Both the position numbers and the translations under genes were made by a program. A model generated the notes under the pieces. The model was not told the origin of the DNA. It ran no database searches and saw only the letters and a list, made by a program, of their open reading frames with translations. This document shows, in pieces, positions 42,326-51,521 of a stretch of DNA of 64,000 nt. The DNA comes from Diaminobutyricibacter sp049994905 (GTDB lineage: Bacteria > Actinomycetota > Actinomycetes > Actinomycetales > Microbacteriaceae), in assembly GCF_049994905.1 (NCBI RefSeq), contig NZ_CP188258.1, forward strand, positions 434,001-498,000. Reading direction: 5' to 3'. Each line of letters starts with the position of its first letter. Positions within the stretch are counted from its first letter, which is position 1.

Positions 42326-44016
42326 CCCTCGTCAGCGTCCGCAACCTCGACATCGTGTACGAATCGCGTGGCACGGATCCGGTGACAGCGGTTCACGACG
42401 TCACCTTCGACCTGCAGGAGGGAGAGTTCGTGGGACTCGTCGGCGAGTCGGGGTCGGGTAAGTCGACCCTCGGCTTCGCGCTGACGCGGCTCTCGAAGCC
42501 GCCCGCGCGGATCACCGCCGGGAGCATCCTCTTCGATGGGGTGGATATCGCGCGTCTGTCCGTGGATCAGCTCCGCGCCCAGCGCCGCGGCGGGTTCGCG
42601 ATGGTGCTGCAATCAGGCATGAACGCGCTGAACCCGGTGCGCACCATCCGCGATCATTTCCGAGACATCTTCCAGGCGCACGGCCACATCCCGTCGCGTG
42701 ACCGCGAGGCGCGCGCCCGCGAGCTTGTCGGCAAAGTGGAATTGCCTGTGACCGTGCTCGACCGCTACCCGGGCGAGCTCTCGGGTGGGATGCGCCAGCG
42801 TGTCTCAATCGCTCTGGCACTCTCCCTGGAGCCGCGCCTGATGGTCTTCGACGAGCCGACCACCGCGCTCGACGTCCTCGTGCAGCACGCGGTGATGAAC
42901 ACCATCCGGGAGTTGCAGAAGGCCGAACGATTCACTGCCGTACTCATCAGTCACGATCTCGGGATCGTGCTCGAGGCCACCGAGCGCGTTCTGGTGATGC
43001 ACGAAGGTGTCATCGTCGAGGATGCGCCGAGTCGCCAGATCCTGATGGCGCCCCGGCACGAGTACACCCGCATGCTGCTCAGCCACTACGGCGACCCCCG
43101 CGCGGAGGTCGTGGAGGTCCCCGGGATCGCTGCTCGCGCCTCATCCCGCGCCGTCGACCTTACCGCCGCCGCCGCGGGGGAGACCGCGCGACCGCCTGCG
43201 ACGACCCGCGCTCGTCGCGAAGGCCGGGCCGCCCACGAGGCGATCGTCGTCGACGACGTCTCGAAGATCTACCCTCGTCCCCGCCGTGGTGAAGAGCCGG
43301 TAGTGGCCGTCGACGGGGTGTCGTTCACGCTAGAGCCGGGCTCCTCGATGGCGCTGGTCGGTGCGAGCGGAAGCGGCAAGAGCACGATCGCCAAGATGAT
43401 CACAGGCGTCGAGCGCCCGACCTCGGGCGCGATCACGTTCGGCGAGACCCGGATCGATGGCATCGCACGCCGGAAGTTGAAGGGCCTGCACCGGGAGGTG
43501 CAGATGGTGTTCCAGGATCCGTACGCGGCGCTGAACCCGCTGCACACTGTCGAGTACACCCTCACCCGACCGACCGCCAACTTCGGCGGCCTGCGCGGAC
43601 GGGAGGCGCGGCGCCGCGTCTACGAGCTCCTGGAGACGGTCGGTCTGGCGCCCGTCGAGCAATTCGCGGCGAAGCTGCCGCACCAGCTCTCGGGTGGGCA
43701 GCGACAGCGCGTCGTCATCGCTCGTGCCCTGGCAAGCGACCCGCAGGTGATCATCGCCGACGAGCCGGTTTCGATGCTCGACGTCTCGCTGCGTGCCGGA
43801 GTACTGGCCCTGCTTGAGAGCCTCCGAGAGACCTGGGGGGTCAGTATGCTCTACATCACCCATGACCTGCTGAGCGCGCGCCTCGTCACAGATCGCATCA
43901 TGGTGCTCAACAAGGGACGCGTGGTGGAGCGGGGCGATACGGCCGACGTGCTTCAGCATCCGGTCGACGACTACACGGTCCAGCTTCTCGATGCCGTGCC
44001 GAATCCGCGAGCGTGA
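42322..44016 (+). CDS. Opp-type ABC transporter, fused double ATPase (OppD-OppF)
   Basis: 564 residues. Two complete ATPase domains are fused in one chain. Domain 1 has Walker A GESGSGKST, signature LSGGMRQRVSIAL and Walker B LMVFDEPTTALD. Domain 2 has GASGSGKST, LSGGQRQRVVIARAL and VIIADEPVSMLD. A roughly 60-residue Ala/Arg linker joins them. In many bacteria these are separate OppD and OppF proteins. ATG 42322 overlaps the permease stop. Confidence 0.95.
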   Translation: MTLVSVRNLDIVYESRGTDPVTAVHDVTFDLQEGEFVGLVGESGSGKSTLGFALTRLSKPPARITAGSILFDGVDIARLSVDQLRAQRRGGFAMVLQSGMNALNPVRTIRDHFRDIFQAHGHIPSRDREARARELVGKVELPVTVLDRYPGELSGGMRQRVSIALALSLEPRLMVFDEPTTALDVLVQHAVMNTIRELQKAERFTAVLISHDLGIVLEATERVLVMHEGVIVEDAPSRQILMAPRHEYTRMLLSHYGDPRAEVVEVPGIAARASSRAVDLTAAAAGETARPPATTRARREGRAAHEAIVVDDVSKIYPRPRRGEEPVVAVDGVSFTLEPGSSMALVGASGSGKSTIAKMITGVERPTSGAITFGETRIDGIARRKLKGLHREVQMVFQDPYAALNPLHTVEYTLTRPTANFGGLRGREARRRVYELLETVGLAPVEQFAAKLPHQLSGGQRQRVVIARALASDPQVIIADEPVSMLDVSLRAGVLALLESLRETWGVSMLYITHDLLSARLVTDRIMVLNKGRVVERGDTADVLQHPVDDYTVQLLDAVPNPRA

Positions 44017-44109
44017 ACGCGCCGCCCCTTGTCCCCGTCCCCTTTTCGCCCGTCGCCCCGACCAGCAACGCAGACGCCCGGTTCGCCGGCGCCCACAAGG
44101 AGGAAGACC

Positions 44110-45303
44110 GTGCTTCGATTCCCTGAAGGATTCCTGTGGGGGGCCGCTACGGCGGCCCATCAGGTCGAGGGCAACAACATCAACAACGACTGGTGGGTCA
44201 AGGAACACGCGCCCGGCACGCACATCCTCGAGCCCAGCGGGGATGCGATGGACAGCTACCACCGATTCCGGGAGGATATGAAGCTGCTGGCGGATGCAGG
44301 ACTCGACACGTACCGCTTCAGCATCGAGTGGAGCCGCATCGAGCCCGAACAGGGTTTCGTTTCGCGAGCATCCATCGATCATTACCGCCGGATGGTCGAC
44401 GCCGCCCGTGACGTCGGCCTGCAGCCGGTGGTGACGCTGATGCACTTCACAGTGCCGCGCTGGATGCACGACCAGGGCTTCTGGCGCAACCCCGCAGCCG
44501 CGGACCTCTTCGCCCGCTTCACCGAAGTGGCGCTGCCCATCGTGAAAGACGTCGAGTACGTGTGCACGATCAACGAGCCCAACATCGCGGCGATGCTTGC
44601 GGGCGGCGAGGACGCATCCAACCTCGTCGCATTCGGGCTTCCCAACCCGGATCTCGCCGTCGCCGACATGCTGCTCGCATCGCACAAGCGGTCGCGTGAC
44701 GTGCTCTCGTCGATTCCCGGGATCAAATCCGGCTGGACTGTTGCCACGCAGGCCTTTCACTCCACTGGCGGCCGCGAGGCCGATGAGAAGCTGTATCAGT
44801 ACGGCTACCCGCGCGACGACTGGTACCTCGAGGCCGCTCGCGGCGACGACTTCGTGGGCGTACAGGCCTACACCCGCACGTTCATCGGGCCGGACGGGCC
44901 GCTTCCGGTCGCTGACGATGTGGAGACGACGCTGACCGGCTGGGAGTTCTTTCCGCCCGCCCTCGAGCTCGGCGTTCGCAGCGCCTGGGAACTCAGCGGT
45001 CACACGCCGGTCATGGTCACCGAGAACGGCATCGCAACCGCCGACGACACGCGCCGCATCGCCTACACCGACGGTGCGCTCCGCGGGCTGCACGCCGCCA
45101 TCGAGGACGGTATCGAGGTGCTCGGGTACCTGCACTGGAGCGCGCTCGACAACTACGAATGGGCAAGCGGCTTCCGCCCCACTTTCGGGCTGGTAGCAGT
45201 TGACCGCGAGACGTTCGTGCGCACGCCGAAACCGTCCCTCGCCTGGTTGGGCCGGATCGCCGAGCATAATGCGCTGGACGAACCCGCCATGGCGCCTCTC
45301 TGA
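44110..45303 (+). CDS. GH1 beta-glucosidase
   Basis: 397 residues from GTG 44110 after AAGGAGGAAG. The start RFPEGFLWGAATAAHQVEGN is the GH1 signature. The acid/base is Glu156 in TINEPN and the nucleophile Glu305 in VTENG. It has no signal peptide, so it hydrolyses imported disaccharides or oligosaccharides in the cytoplasm. It is somewhat short for GH1 (commonly about 450). It is the last gene of the transporter operon. Confidence 0.93.
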   Translation: MLRFPEGFLWGAATAAHQVEGNNINNDWWVKEHAPGTHILEPSGDAMDSYHRFREDMKLLADAGLDTYRFSIEWSRIEPEQGFVSRASIDHYRRMVDAARDVGLQPVVTLMHFTVPRWMHDQGFWRNPAAADLFARFTEVALPIVKDVEYVCTINEPNIAAMLAGGEDASNLVAFGLPNPDLAVADMLLASHKRSRDVLSSIPGIKSGWTVATQAFHSTGGREADEKLYQYGYPRDDWYLEAARGDDFVGVQAYTRTFIGPDGPLPVADDVETTLTGWEFFPPALELGVRSAWELSGHTPVMVTENGIATADDTRRIAYTDGALRGLHAAIEDGIEVLGYLHWSALDNYEWASGFRPTFGLVAVDRETFVRTPKPSLAWLGRIAEHNALDEPAMAPL

Positions 45304-45348
45304 TCGTCATCCCTTCCCCTCGAATCGGCCGCGGACTAGCGTGAGGGC

Positions 45349-46728
45349 GTGTCCGCTTTCGTGACTGACGCACGGTCGGCTCACGCCGCCGGCGTGGAGC
45401 GCCTCCTCGAGAGCTATCGCAGTGTGCCGGCGACGGACACTGTCCGGCTCGCCAAACAGACCTCGAACCTGTTCCGTGCACGCGCGAAGACGAACGCCAC
45501 AGGCCTGGACACATCTGGGTTGACGGATGTGATCGCGGTCGACCCCGAATCGCGCACGGCTGATGTGTCAGGCATGTGCACCTACGAGGACCTCGTGGAC
45601 GCGACACTGCCCTTCGGGCTGGCACCACTGGTCGTGCCGCAACTGAAGACCATCACCCTCGGCGGTGCCGTCACCGGTCTGGGCATCGAGTCCTCGTCGT
45701 TCCGAAATGGGATGCCGCACGAGTCGGTGCTGGAACTGGACATCCTCACCGGTGCCGGAGAGGTGATCACCGCGTCGCCGGGCGAGCACGCCGATCTGTT
45801 TCGCGCCTTCCCAAATTCGTACGGAACGCTGGGCTACGCGGTTCGCCTTCGCATCGAGCTGGAGACCGTCAAGCCATTCGTCGCGCTCACGCACCTGCGG
45901 TTCCATGCACTCGCCGACCTGGTTGCAGCGATGGACGACATCATCGAAACCGGCCGCCTCGACGGGGTTCGGGTCGACTACCTCGACGGCGTGGTGTTCA
46001 GCGCGGACGAGAGTTACTTGTGTGTCGGGGTGCAGACAGTCGCACCGGGCCCTGTCAGCGATTACACCGGCCAGCGGATCTACTATCGCTCCATCCGGCA
46101 CGATGGCCCCGCGAAGGGTGATCGGCTCACCATTCACGACTACCTCTGGCGGTGGGACACCGACTGGTTCTGGTGTTCGGAGGCGTTCGGTGCGCAGAAT
46201 CCGTGGATTCGTCGGCTGTGGCCGCGGAGGCACCGGCGCAGCAGTTTCTACTGGAAGTTGATGGCCTACGAGCAGCGGCTGCACATCGAGAACCGCATCG
46301 AGAAACTCAAGGGTCACCCCCAGCGCGAACGCGTCGTGCAGGACATCGAGGTGCCGATCGGGCGTTGTGCCGAGTTCCTCGACTGGTTCCTGACGCACGT
46401 GCCGATCGAGCCGATCTGGCTGTGCCCGCTGCGGTTGCACGACGATGGCGGCTGGCCGCTGTACCCCATCCGACCTCGCGAGACGTATGTCAACATCGGT
46501 TTCTGGGCATCGGTGCCGGTCGGGTCGACTGAAGGGGAGACGAACCGGATGATCGAGCGCCGAGTCCGCGAACTCGACGGGCACAAGTCGCTGTATTCGG
46601 AAGCGTTCTACTCCCCGGAGGAATTCGACGAACTCTACGGCGGGCAAAGCTATCGAGATGTGAAAAGGCGGTACGACCCCGATTCGCGTCTCCTCGACCT
46701 CTATGCAAAGGCGGTGCAACGGCGATGA
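45349..46728 (+). CDS. tmsA: FAD-dependent 10-methylene-stearate reductase-like protein (TmsA/BfaA)
   Basis: 459 residues. The FAD-binding (PCMH-type) part includes TSNLFRARAKTNATGLDTSG, MCTYEDLVDATLPFGLAPLVVP and TLGGAVTGLGIESSSFRNG. The C-terminal part ends VKRRYDPDSRLLDLYAKAV. This architecture directly before a CFA-synthase-like methyltransferase is the tmsA-tmsB (bfaA-bfaB) arrangement that makes 10-methyl-branched fatty acids in actinobacteria. TmsA reduces the 10-methylene intermediate. GTG 45349 follows GAGGG closely. It overlaps tmsB by four bases. Confidence 0.83.
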   Translation: MSAFVTDARSAHAAGVERLLESYRSVPATDTVRLAKQTSNLFRARAKTNATGLDTSGLTDVIAVDPESRTADVSGMCTYEDLVDATLPFGLAPLVVPQLKTITLGGAVTGLGIESSSFRNGMPHESVLELDILTGAGEVITASPGEHADLFRAFPNSYGTLGYAVRLRIELETVKPFVALTHLRFHALADLVAAMDDIIETGRLDGVRVDYLDGVVFSADESYLCVGVQTVAPGPVSDYTGQRIYYRSIRHDGPAKGDRLTIHDYLWRWDTDWFWCSEAFGAQNPWIRRLWPRRHRRSSFYWKLMAYEQRLHIENRIEKLKGHPQRERVVQDIEVPIGRCAEFLDWFLTHVPIEPIWLCPLRLHDDGGWPLYPIRPRETYVNIGFWASVPVGSTEGETNRMIERRVRELDGHKSLYSEAFYSPEEFDELYGGQSYRDVKRRYDPDSRLLDLYAKAVQRR

Positions 46729-48050
46729 GCACATCCACGAAAGATGCGGACGAAGCGGAAACGGCAGCCACGCCGGGAAAGCTCACCCTCGCTGAGATCC
46801 TCGAGATCTTCGCCGGCGGTCGGCTGCCGCTGAGAATCACCGCCTACGACGGGAGTTCGGCAGGGCCCCCCGATGCACCGTTCGGACTTGAGTTGAAGAC
46901 ACCGCGTGGCACGACCTATCTCGCCACCGGTCGTGGCGATCTCGGTCTCGCCCGCGCCTACATCGCTGATGACCTCGACATCCACGGTGTGCATCCCGGC
47001 GATCCGTACGAGCTGCTCAAAGCACTTTCGAACAGCCTCGAATTCACCCGGCCACCTGCCCGGGTGATGGCCCAGATCATCCGCTCCATCGGTGTCGAGC
47101 ACTTGCGCCCGATAGCCCCGCCCCCGCAGGAGGTGCCGGCCCGCTGGCGTCGGATGGCCGACGGACTCCGCCACAGCAGGGCCCGCGACGCCGAAGCGAT
47201 CCACCATCACTACGACGTCTCGAACACCTTCTACGAGTGGGTGCTCGGCACGTCGATGACGTACACCTGTGCGTGTTATCCGAACCTCGAGGCTTCGCTC
47301 GACGAGGCACAGGAGAACAAGTACCGGCTGGTCTTCGAGAAGCTGCGACTGAAGCCGGGCGAACGACTGCTCGACGTGGGGTGCGGGTGGGGCGGCATGG
47401 TGCGGTACGCAGCCCGCCGGGGCGTGAAGGCGACCGGCGTGACCTTGTCGCGGGAGCAGACGTCCTGGGCGCAGCGGGCCATTGCCGACGAGGGGCTCAC
47501 CGGTCTGGCCGAGGTTCGTTACGGCGACTACCGGGACATCACGGAGACGCGCTTCGATGCCGTGTCATCGATCGGGCTGCTCGAGCACATCGGTGTGCGC
47601 AACTATTCGTCGTATTTCGGCTTCCTGCAATCCCGGATGCGCCCCGGTGGGCTTCTGCTCAATCACTGCATCACCCGTCCCGACAACGGAAGCGAACCGT
47701 CGACGCACGGATTCATCGACCGCTATGTCTTTCCCGACGGGGAGCTCACCGGTTCGGGTCGCATCATCACCGAAGCCCAGAATGCAGGCCTCGAGGTGCT
47801 GCACGAGGAGAACCTGCGCCAGCATTACGCGCTGACATTGCGCGACTGGTGCGCCAACCTCGTCGAACACTGGGATGAATCGGTCGCCGAGGTCGGGCTT
47901 CCGACAGCGAAGGTGTGGGGTCTGTACATGGCCGGGTCCCGCCTTGCATTCGAGTCCGGCGGGATCCAGCTGCACCAGGTGCTGGCAGCCAAGCCGGATG
48001 GTCGTGGTGACGTCGGCGCCCTGCCGCTGCGGCCCTGGTGGACGCCCTAG
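46725..48050 (+). CDS. tmsB: SAM-dependent fatty-acid methyltransferase (TmsB/BfaB, CFA synthase family)
   Basis: 441 residues. The SAM site is LLDVGCGWGGM (DVGCGWGG at 217-224), preceded by the CFA-family segment AIHHHYDVSNTFYEWVLGTSMTYTCAC and followed by GVTLSREQ and SIGLLEHIGVRNY. In tmsAB systems this enzyme adds a methylene group at C10 of an oleoyl chain in phospholipids. The start overlaps the tmsA stop (ATGA), and its stop shares CTAG with the convergent esterase gene. Confidence 0.85.
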   Translation: MSTSTKDADEAETAATPGKLTLAEILEIFAGGRLPLRITAYDGSSAGPPDAPFGLELKTPRGTTYLATGRGDLGLARAYIADDLDIHGVHPGDPYELLKALSNSLEFTRPPARVMAQIIRSIGVEHLRPIAPPPQEVPARWRRMADGLRHSRARDAEAIHHHYDVSNTFYEWVLGTSMTYTCACYPNLEASLDEAQENKYRLVFEKLRLKPGERLLDVGCGWGGMVRYAARRGVKATGVTLSREQTSWAQRAIADEGLTGLAEVRYGDYRDITETRFDAVSSIGLLEHIGVRNYSSYFGFLQSRMRPGGLLLNHCITRPDNGSEPSTHGFIDRYVFPDGELTGSGRIITEAQNAGLEVLHEENLRQHYALTLRDWCANLVEHWDESVAEVGLPTAKVWGLYMAGSRLAFESGGIQLHQVLAAKPDGRGDVGALPLRPWWTP

Positions 48051-48982
48051 CGTCGAACGAGCGCGGCGCGTTGAGTGGCGATGACCGCCCCTATCGCGGG
48101 CTTCGCATCCCGTGCGAATCGCGGGAAATTGAGGAAGCCGTGCGGCATCGCCGCGTAGTCGATGAGCTGGGCGTGGACGCCCGCGGCCCGGAGCGCCTCC
48201 GCATAGAGGACGCCGTCGTCGTGGAGGGGATCGTGCCCGGCGACCACGATCAGTGCAGGCGGCAGGCCGGCGAATGACGCGGCCTTGAGCGGCGACACCC
48301 GCCAGTCGTCCTGGTCTCCAGCGTAGAGTTCGTCGAAGCGTTTCATGTCCGCTGCGGACAGGATGAACGCATCCGCGTTGACGCGACGCGACTCCGTGCC
48401 CCTGGCCCCGGTCACCGGGTAGAGAAGGGCCTGGTGCCGGATGGCGGGGGCTCCGGCATCCCGCGCCATCAGGGCGACGACGGCCGCGAGGTTCCCGCCG
48501 GCGCTCTCGCCCATGACGCCGAGCCGTCCCTTATCCGCGCCCAGCTCCTCCGCGTGGTCGACGGCCCAGGCGAGACCGGCGAAACAGTCGTCGACGGCCG
48601 CGGGAAACGGGAACTTCGGCGCCAGTCGATAGTCGACCGACACCACGATCGCGTCCAGCTCTTTCGCGACTGTGCCGCAGATCCAGTCGCCGTTGCGCAG
48701 GCTGCCGAATACGAAACCACCGCCGTGGAAGTAGACGATGAGAGGCCGCGCGGGTGTCACGCCCGGGGGAGTGTAGACGCGAACAGGGATCGCGCCCGCT
48801 TTGCGGTCTTCGGTCGCCACGCCCTTCGGACGGTTCCCCATCAGGATCGACGCCATGACCTCGGGCGCGTCGGCTTCGCTGTTCCTGGCGATCACTTCGG
48901 GAGTGGCCTTCGAGACCGACGCACCAGGGAGACGCCGCATGACTTTGCCGATTCGCCGCATCCCCGGCGCAAGAGGTTCCAT
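48047..48982 (-). CDS. Alpha/beta hydrolase, hormone-sensitive-lipase type
   Basis: 311 residues. The oxyanion motif HGGGF is at 86-90, the nucleophile is Ser160 in GESAGGN, the acid is probably Asp in VAGHDPLHDDG, and the histidine is in MPHGFLNF. It should hydrolyse short- to medium-chain esters in the cytoplasm; no signal peptide is seen. Its stop overlaps the convergent tmsB stop through a shared CTAG. Confidence 0.9.
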   Translation of the reverse strand: MEPLAPGMRRIGKVMRRLPGASVSKATPEVIARNSEADAPEVMASILMGNRPKGVATEDRKAGAIPVRVYTPPGVTPARPLIVYFHGGGFVFGSLRNGDWICGTVAKELDAIVVSVDYRLAPKFPFPAAVDDCFAGLAWAVDHAEELGADKGRLGVMGESAGGNLAAVVALMARDAGAPAIRHQALLYPVTGARGTESRRVNADAFILSAADMKRFDELYAGDQDDWRVSPLKAASFAGLPPALIVVAGHDPLHDDGVLYAEALRAAGVHAQLIDYAAMPHGFLNFPRFARDAKPAIGAVIATQRAALVRR

Positions 48983-49071
48983 GTGCGTGACATTACAGCC
49001 GCGGGTTCGCCCTTCGCGCCACCCGCGCCCCGCCCCCGCAGAGTCCTGGCCTCCTGCCTGCGCTCAACGGG

Positions 49072-49278
49072 GTGTGCGTGGGTGTGGGCGCGTCCGCCGG
49101 TGTTGCGCTCGTCGCGCCCCTCGCGGCATCCGGGTCTGCCGCCGGCTATTCGGCGGCTTTCTGGTTGTGCTGCGGCCTCGTCATCGTCGGCTTGTATTCC
49201 GCGTCGGTCGTCCGCGTGCCCGACCCGGTCGTCCTCGTGCGCGACTCGGCCGAGCCGGCCCTGGCGATCGAGGCCTAG
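49072..49278 (+). pseudogene. Possible transporter (MFS-like) C-terminal remnant
   Basis: A 68-codon frame reads GVALVAPLAASGSAAGYSAA followed by FWLCCGLVIVGLYSASVVRV. This resembles the last two membrane helices of a drug-type major facilitator protein. No start with a ribosome site, and no upstream part, is present in any frame. Most likely it is the leftover 3' end of a deleted gene. It could also be chance open frame in GC-rich DNA. Confidence 0.35.
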
Positions 49279-49355
49279 AAGCCGCAGGCCGTGCCCGGGC
49301 GCTGTCAGGAATTCGACCTTCCTAGATTATGAACAGACGCGATCGGGCGTCGCGG

Positions 49356-50516
49356 TCATCCGCGGGCGGCAGCGGCGGCGGGCGGTACCAGGAGGGTTCC
49401 CCGGATGATGCTTCCATGGAAGGTGCGGATCGCCACCGTGAGCCATGCAGCCACGAGTCCGGCGAATGCCACGACCGCGAGCACCTGCAGGACCACGGAG
49501 CCTGTGTGGAGGGCGAGGCCGGACAATCCGGTCACGCACGTGCCGACCGGGAACGTGAACGACCACCAGGTCAACGAGAACGGCAGCCCATCGCGTGCGG
49601 TGCGCACGGTGATCGCCGCCGCGAGTGCGGCCCACAGCAGCGCGAAACCGAGGACGGGCACCCCGAACACCACTCCGAATATCAGGAGTGCCGAAGACCA
49701 TGGCGCGGGGACGGCCAGATGGGCATTGGCGCCGAGCAGGTTCGCCGCAGTGATCGACTGGCCCAGAGGACCGAGCACGATCCAGAGCGTAGGAACGGCG
49801 GCGGAGGCGCCGACCTTGTGGCGTGCGAGGCGGGCCCAGATGAGCGTGATCACGATCAGGGATGCCAGAAGGCTGAGCCCGAACATCGCGTAGCACGCGA
49901 GCAGCATGGTCAGTCTCGCCTGCCCGACGGGCACGTAAGGCAGGAGCAGGGCGCCGGTCGCGGCGGACACCATCGGCGGAACGATCGGCATGAGCCATCC
50001 GCCGAAGGCCGAATCGTCCGCGATGGCGAGCCTGGTGAAGGTGAGATAGGTGACGGCCGCGGCACTGACGAGCCCGAGCACAGTACCCACACCCCACAGG
50101 ACCGCGTCGACAGTGACGGCCGCCGGCAGGCCGATGACGTCCCTTCCGAGCAACAGCGTCCCGGCCCCGACCGTCAGCAACGCCATCGGCGGCGCACCGT
50201 AGAAATGTGCCATCACCGGGTTCGTGTGGTGTGAACGCGCCGTCCGCGGGAACCAGATCCAGTGCGCCGCGGTGGCGAGCGTGAGCCCGACGAGCAGAAG
50301 GGCGGCGAGCATCCAGACGAGTGTCGCGGGGAGCCTGAGCGTCGGGGCGATCACGGGCAGGGTCGCTGCCGCATTCGCCACGATGCCGGTGCCCATCACC
50401 GACGCGAACCAGTTCGGTGTGATGTTCGAAACGAACTGCCTCGGGTTGTCGATGTCCCGCAGCAGGAGTCGTCGTGTCGAGCGCGGCCCGAGAGTGATGG
50501 TGTTGCTTGCGTTCAT
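49356..50516 (-). CDS. TDT-family (TehA/Mae1/SLAC1-like) transporter
   Basis: 386 residues with about ten membrane helices. The family motif NITPNWFASVMGTGIVANAA opens the first helix. GAPPMALLTVGAG and WWSFTFPVGTCVTGLSGLALH are also typical. Members carry C4-dicarboxylates, sulfite or other anions. It is transcribed divergently from a LysR gene, a common pairing, so that regulator probably controls it. The substrate is unknown. Confidence 0.9.
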   Translation of the reverse strand: MNASNTITLGPRSTRRLLLRDIDNPRQFVSNITPNWFASVMGTGIVANAAATLPVIAPTLRLPATLVWMLAALLLVGLTLATAAHWIWFPRTARSHHTNPVMAHFYGAPPMALLTVGAGTLLLGRDVIGLPAAVTVDAVLWGVGTVLGLVSAAAVTYLTFTRLAIADDSAFGGWLMPIVPPMVSAATGALLLPYVPVGQARLTMLLACYAMFGLSLLASLIVITLIWARLARHKVGASAAVPTLWIVLGPLGQSITAANLLGANAHLAVPAPWSSALLIFGVVFGVPVLGFALLWAALAAAITVRTARDGLPFSLTWWSFTFPVGTCVTGLSGLALHTGSVVLQVLAVVAFAGLVAAWLTVAIRTFHGSIIRGTLLVPPAAAAARG

Positions 50517-50536
50517 ATCTCCGAGGGTCGCAACCG

Positions 50537-50550
50537 TCCGACGCGTCGGA
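50537..50550. promoter_or_regulatory. Perfect palindrome in TDT/LysR divergent promoter
   Basis: TCCGACGCGTCGGA is a perfect 14-base palindrome between the two divergent genes, with a second inverted pair GCTAG/CTAGC at 50557-50572. Either could be a LysR binding site. Confidence 0.5.
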
Positions 50551-50603
50551 AACGGGGCTAGCCTTGTCTAGCTACAACCGTTGCTTGTGTCAGGAGTCGA
50601 CCC

Positions 50604-51521
50604 GTGCAAAGCCCGATCGATCTGGAAAGCCTCCGCCTCTTCGTGCGCGTCTCCTCTCTCGGAACGCTCTCGGAGGCAGCCCGCGAAGCCGGAGTGTCAC
50701 AGCAGGCCGTGTCTGCCCGAATGTCGGCGCTCGAGTCGCGACTCGGAGTCGCCCTCCTGTACCGCACTCCGCACGGCACCCGGTTGACCGATGCAGGCAC
50801 CCTGGTCGCCGGATTGGCGATGCCGTTGCTCGACGAGGCCGACCGGTTCGCGTCGGTCACCCGAGCGCTTCGTTCAACAGGGGAGACGAGCATCCGCATC
50901 GCAGCGAGCCTGACCATCGCCGAGCACCTCGCACCCGGTTGGCTCATCGCCCTGCACGAACGGCAGCCGGCCATCAGGATCCAATTGGCCGCGGCGAACA
51001 GCGACGACGTCAGCGAGTTGGTTCGGTCCGGTTCGGCCGACATCGGATTCATCGAGACGCCGGAGATTCCCGACGATCTCGAGCATGAGACGTTCGCCAC
51101 CGATGAGCTCGTCGTCGTGGTGGGGTCAGCGCATCCCTGGGCCCGGCGAAGGTCGGGAATCACGATCGACGAACTCGCCGCGACGCCCGTCATCGCGCGC
51201 GAGCGGGGGTCGGGTACCAGGCTCGCTTTCGAACAGGGGCTGGACCGTTCGGGGCATCCGCCGGTCGATCCTGCCTTCGAACTCTCGACGACCGCGGCGA
51301 TCCGCTCGACGGTCGCTGCCGGTCAGGCTCCCGCGGTGCTCAGCATCCTGGCCGTTCGCGATCAGATCGCCAGCGGATCCCTGGTGAAAGTGAAGCTTCG
51401 GGAGCTCCGAATCGTACGGCCTCTCGTCGTCGTCTGGCGAGCCGACATCCCCCCTCGCTCTGCGGTCGCCGACGCGCTCCTCACGATCGTCAGGGGGGCG
51501 CCGTCTCCGTCCCCCGGATGA
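50604..51521 (+). CDS. LysR-family transcriptional regulator
   Basis: 305 residues from GTG 50604. The helix-turn-helix is LRLFVRVSSLGTLSEAAREAG with SQQAVSARMSALESRLGVALLYRT. The effector-binding domain follows (SIRIAASLTIAEHLAPGWL, GFIETPEIPDDL, VPAVLSILAVRD-like ending). It likely regulates the divergent TDT transporter. Its 3' end overlaps the convergent TPR-ATPase gene by 32 bases. Confidence 0.92.
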   Translation: MQSPIDLESLRLFVRVSSLGTLSEAAREAGVSQQAVSARMSALESRLGVALLYRTPHGTRLTDAGTLVAGLAMPLLDEADRFASVTRALRSTGETSIRIAASLTIAEHLAPGWLIALHERQPAIRIQLAAANSDDVSELVRSGSADIGFIETPEIPDDLEHETFATDELVVVVGSAHPWARRRSGITIDELAATPVIARERGSGTRLAFEQGLDRSGHPPVDPAFELSTTAAIRSTVAAGQAPAVLSILAVRDQIASGSLVKVKLRELRIVRPLVVVWRADIPPRSAVADALLTIVRGAPSPSPG

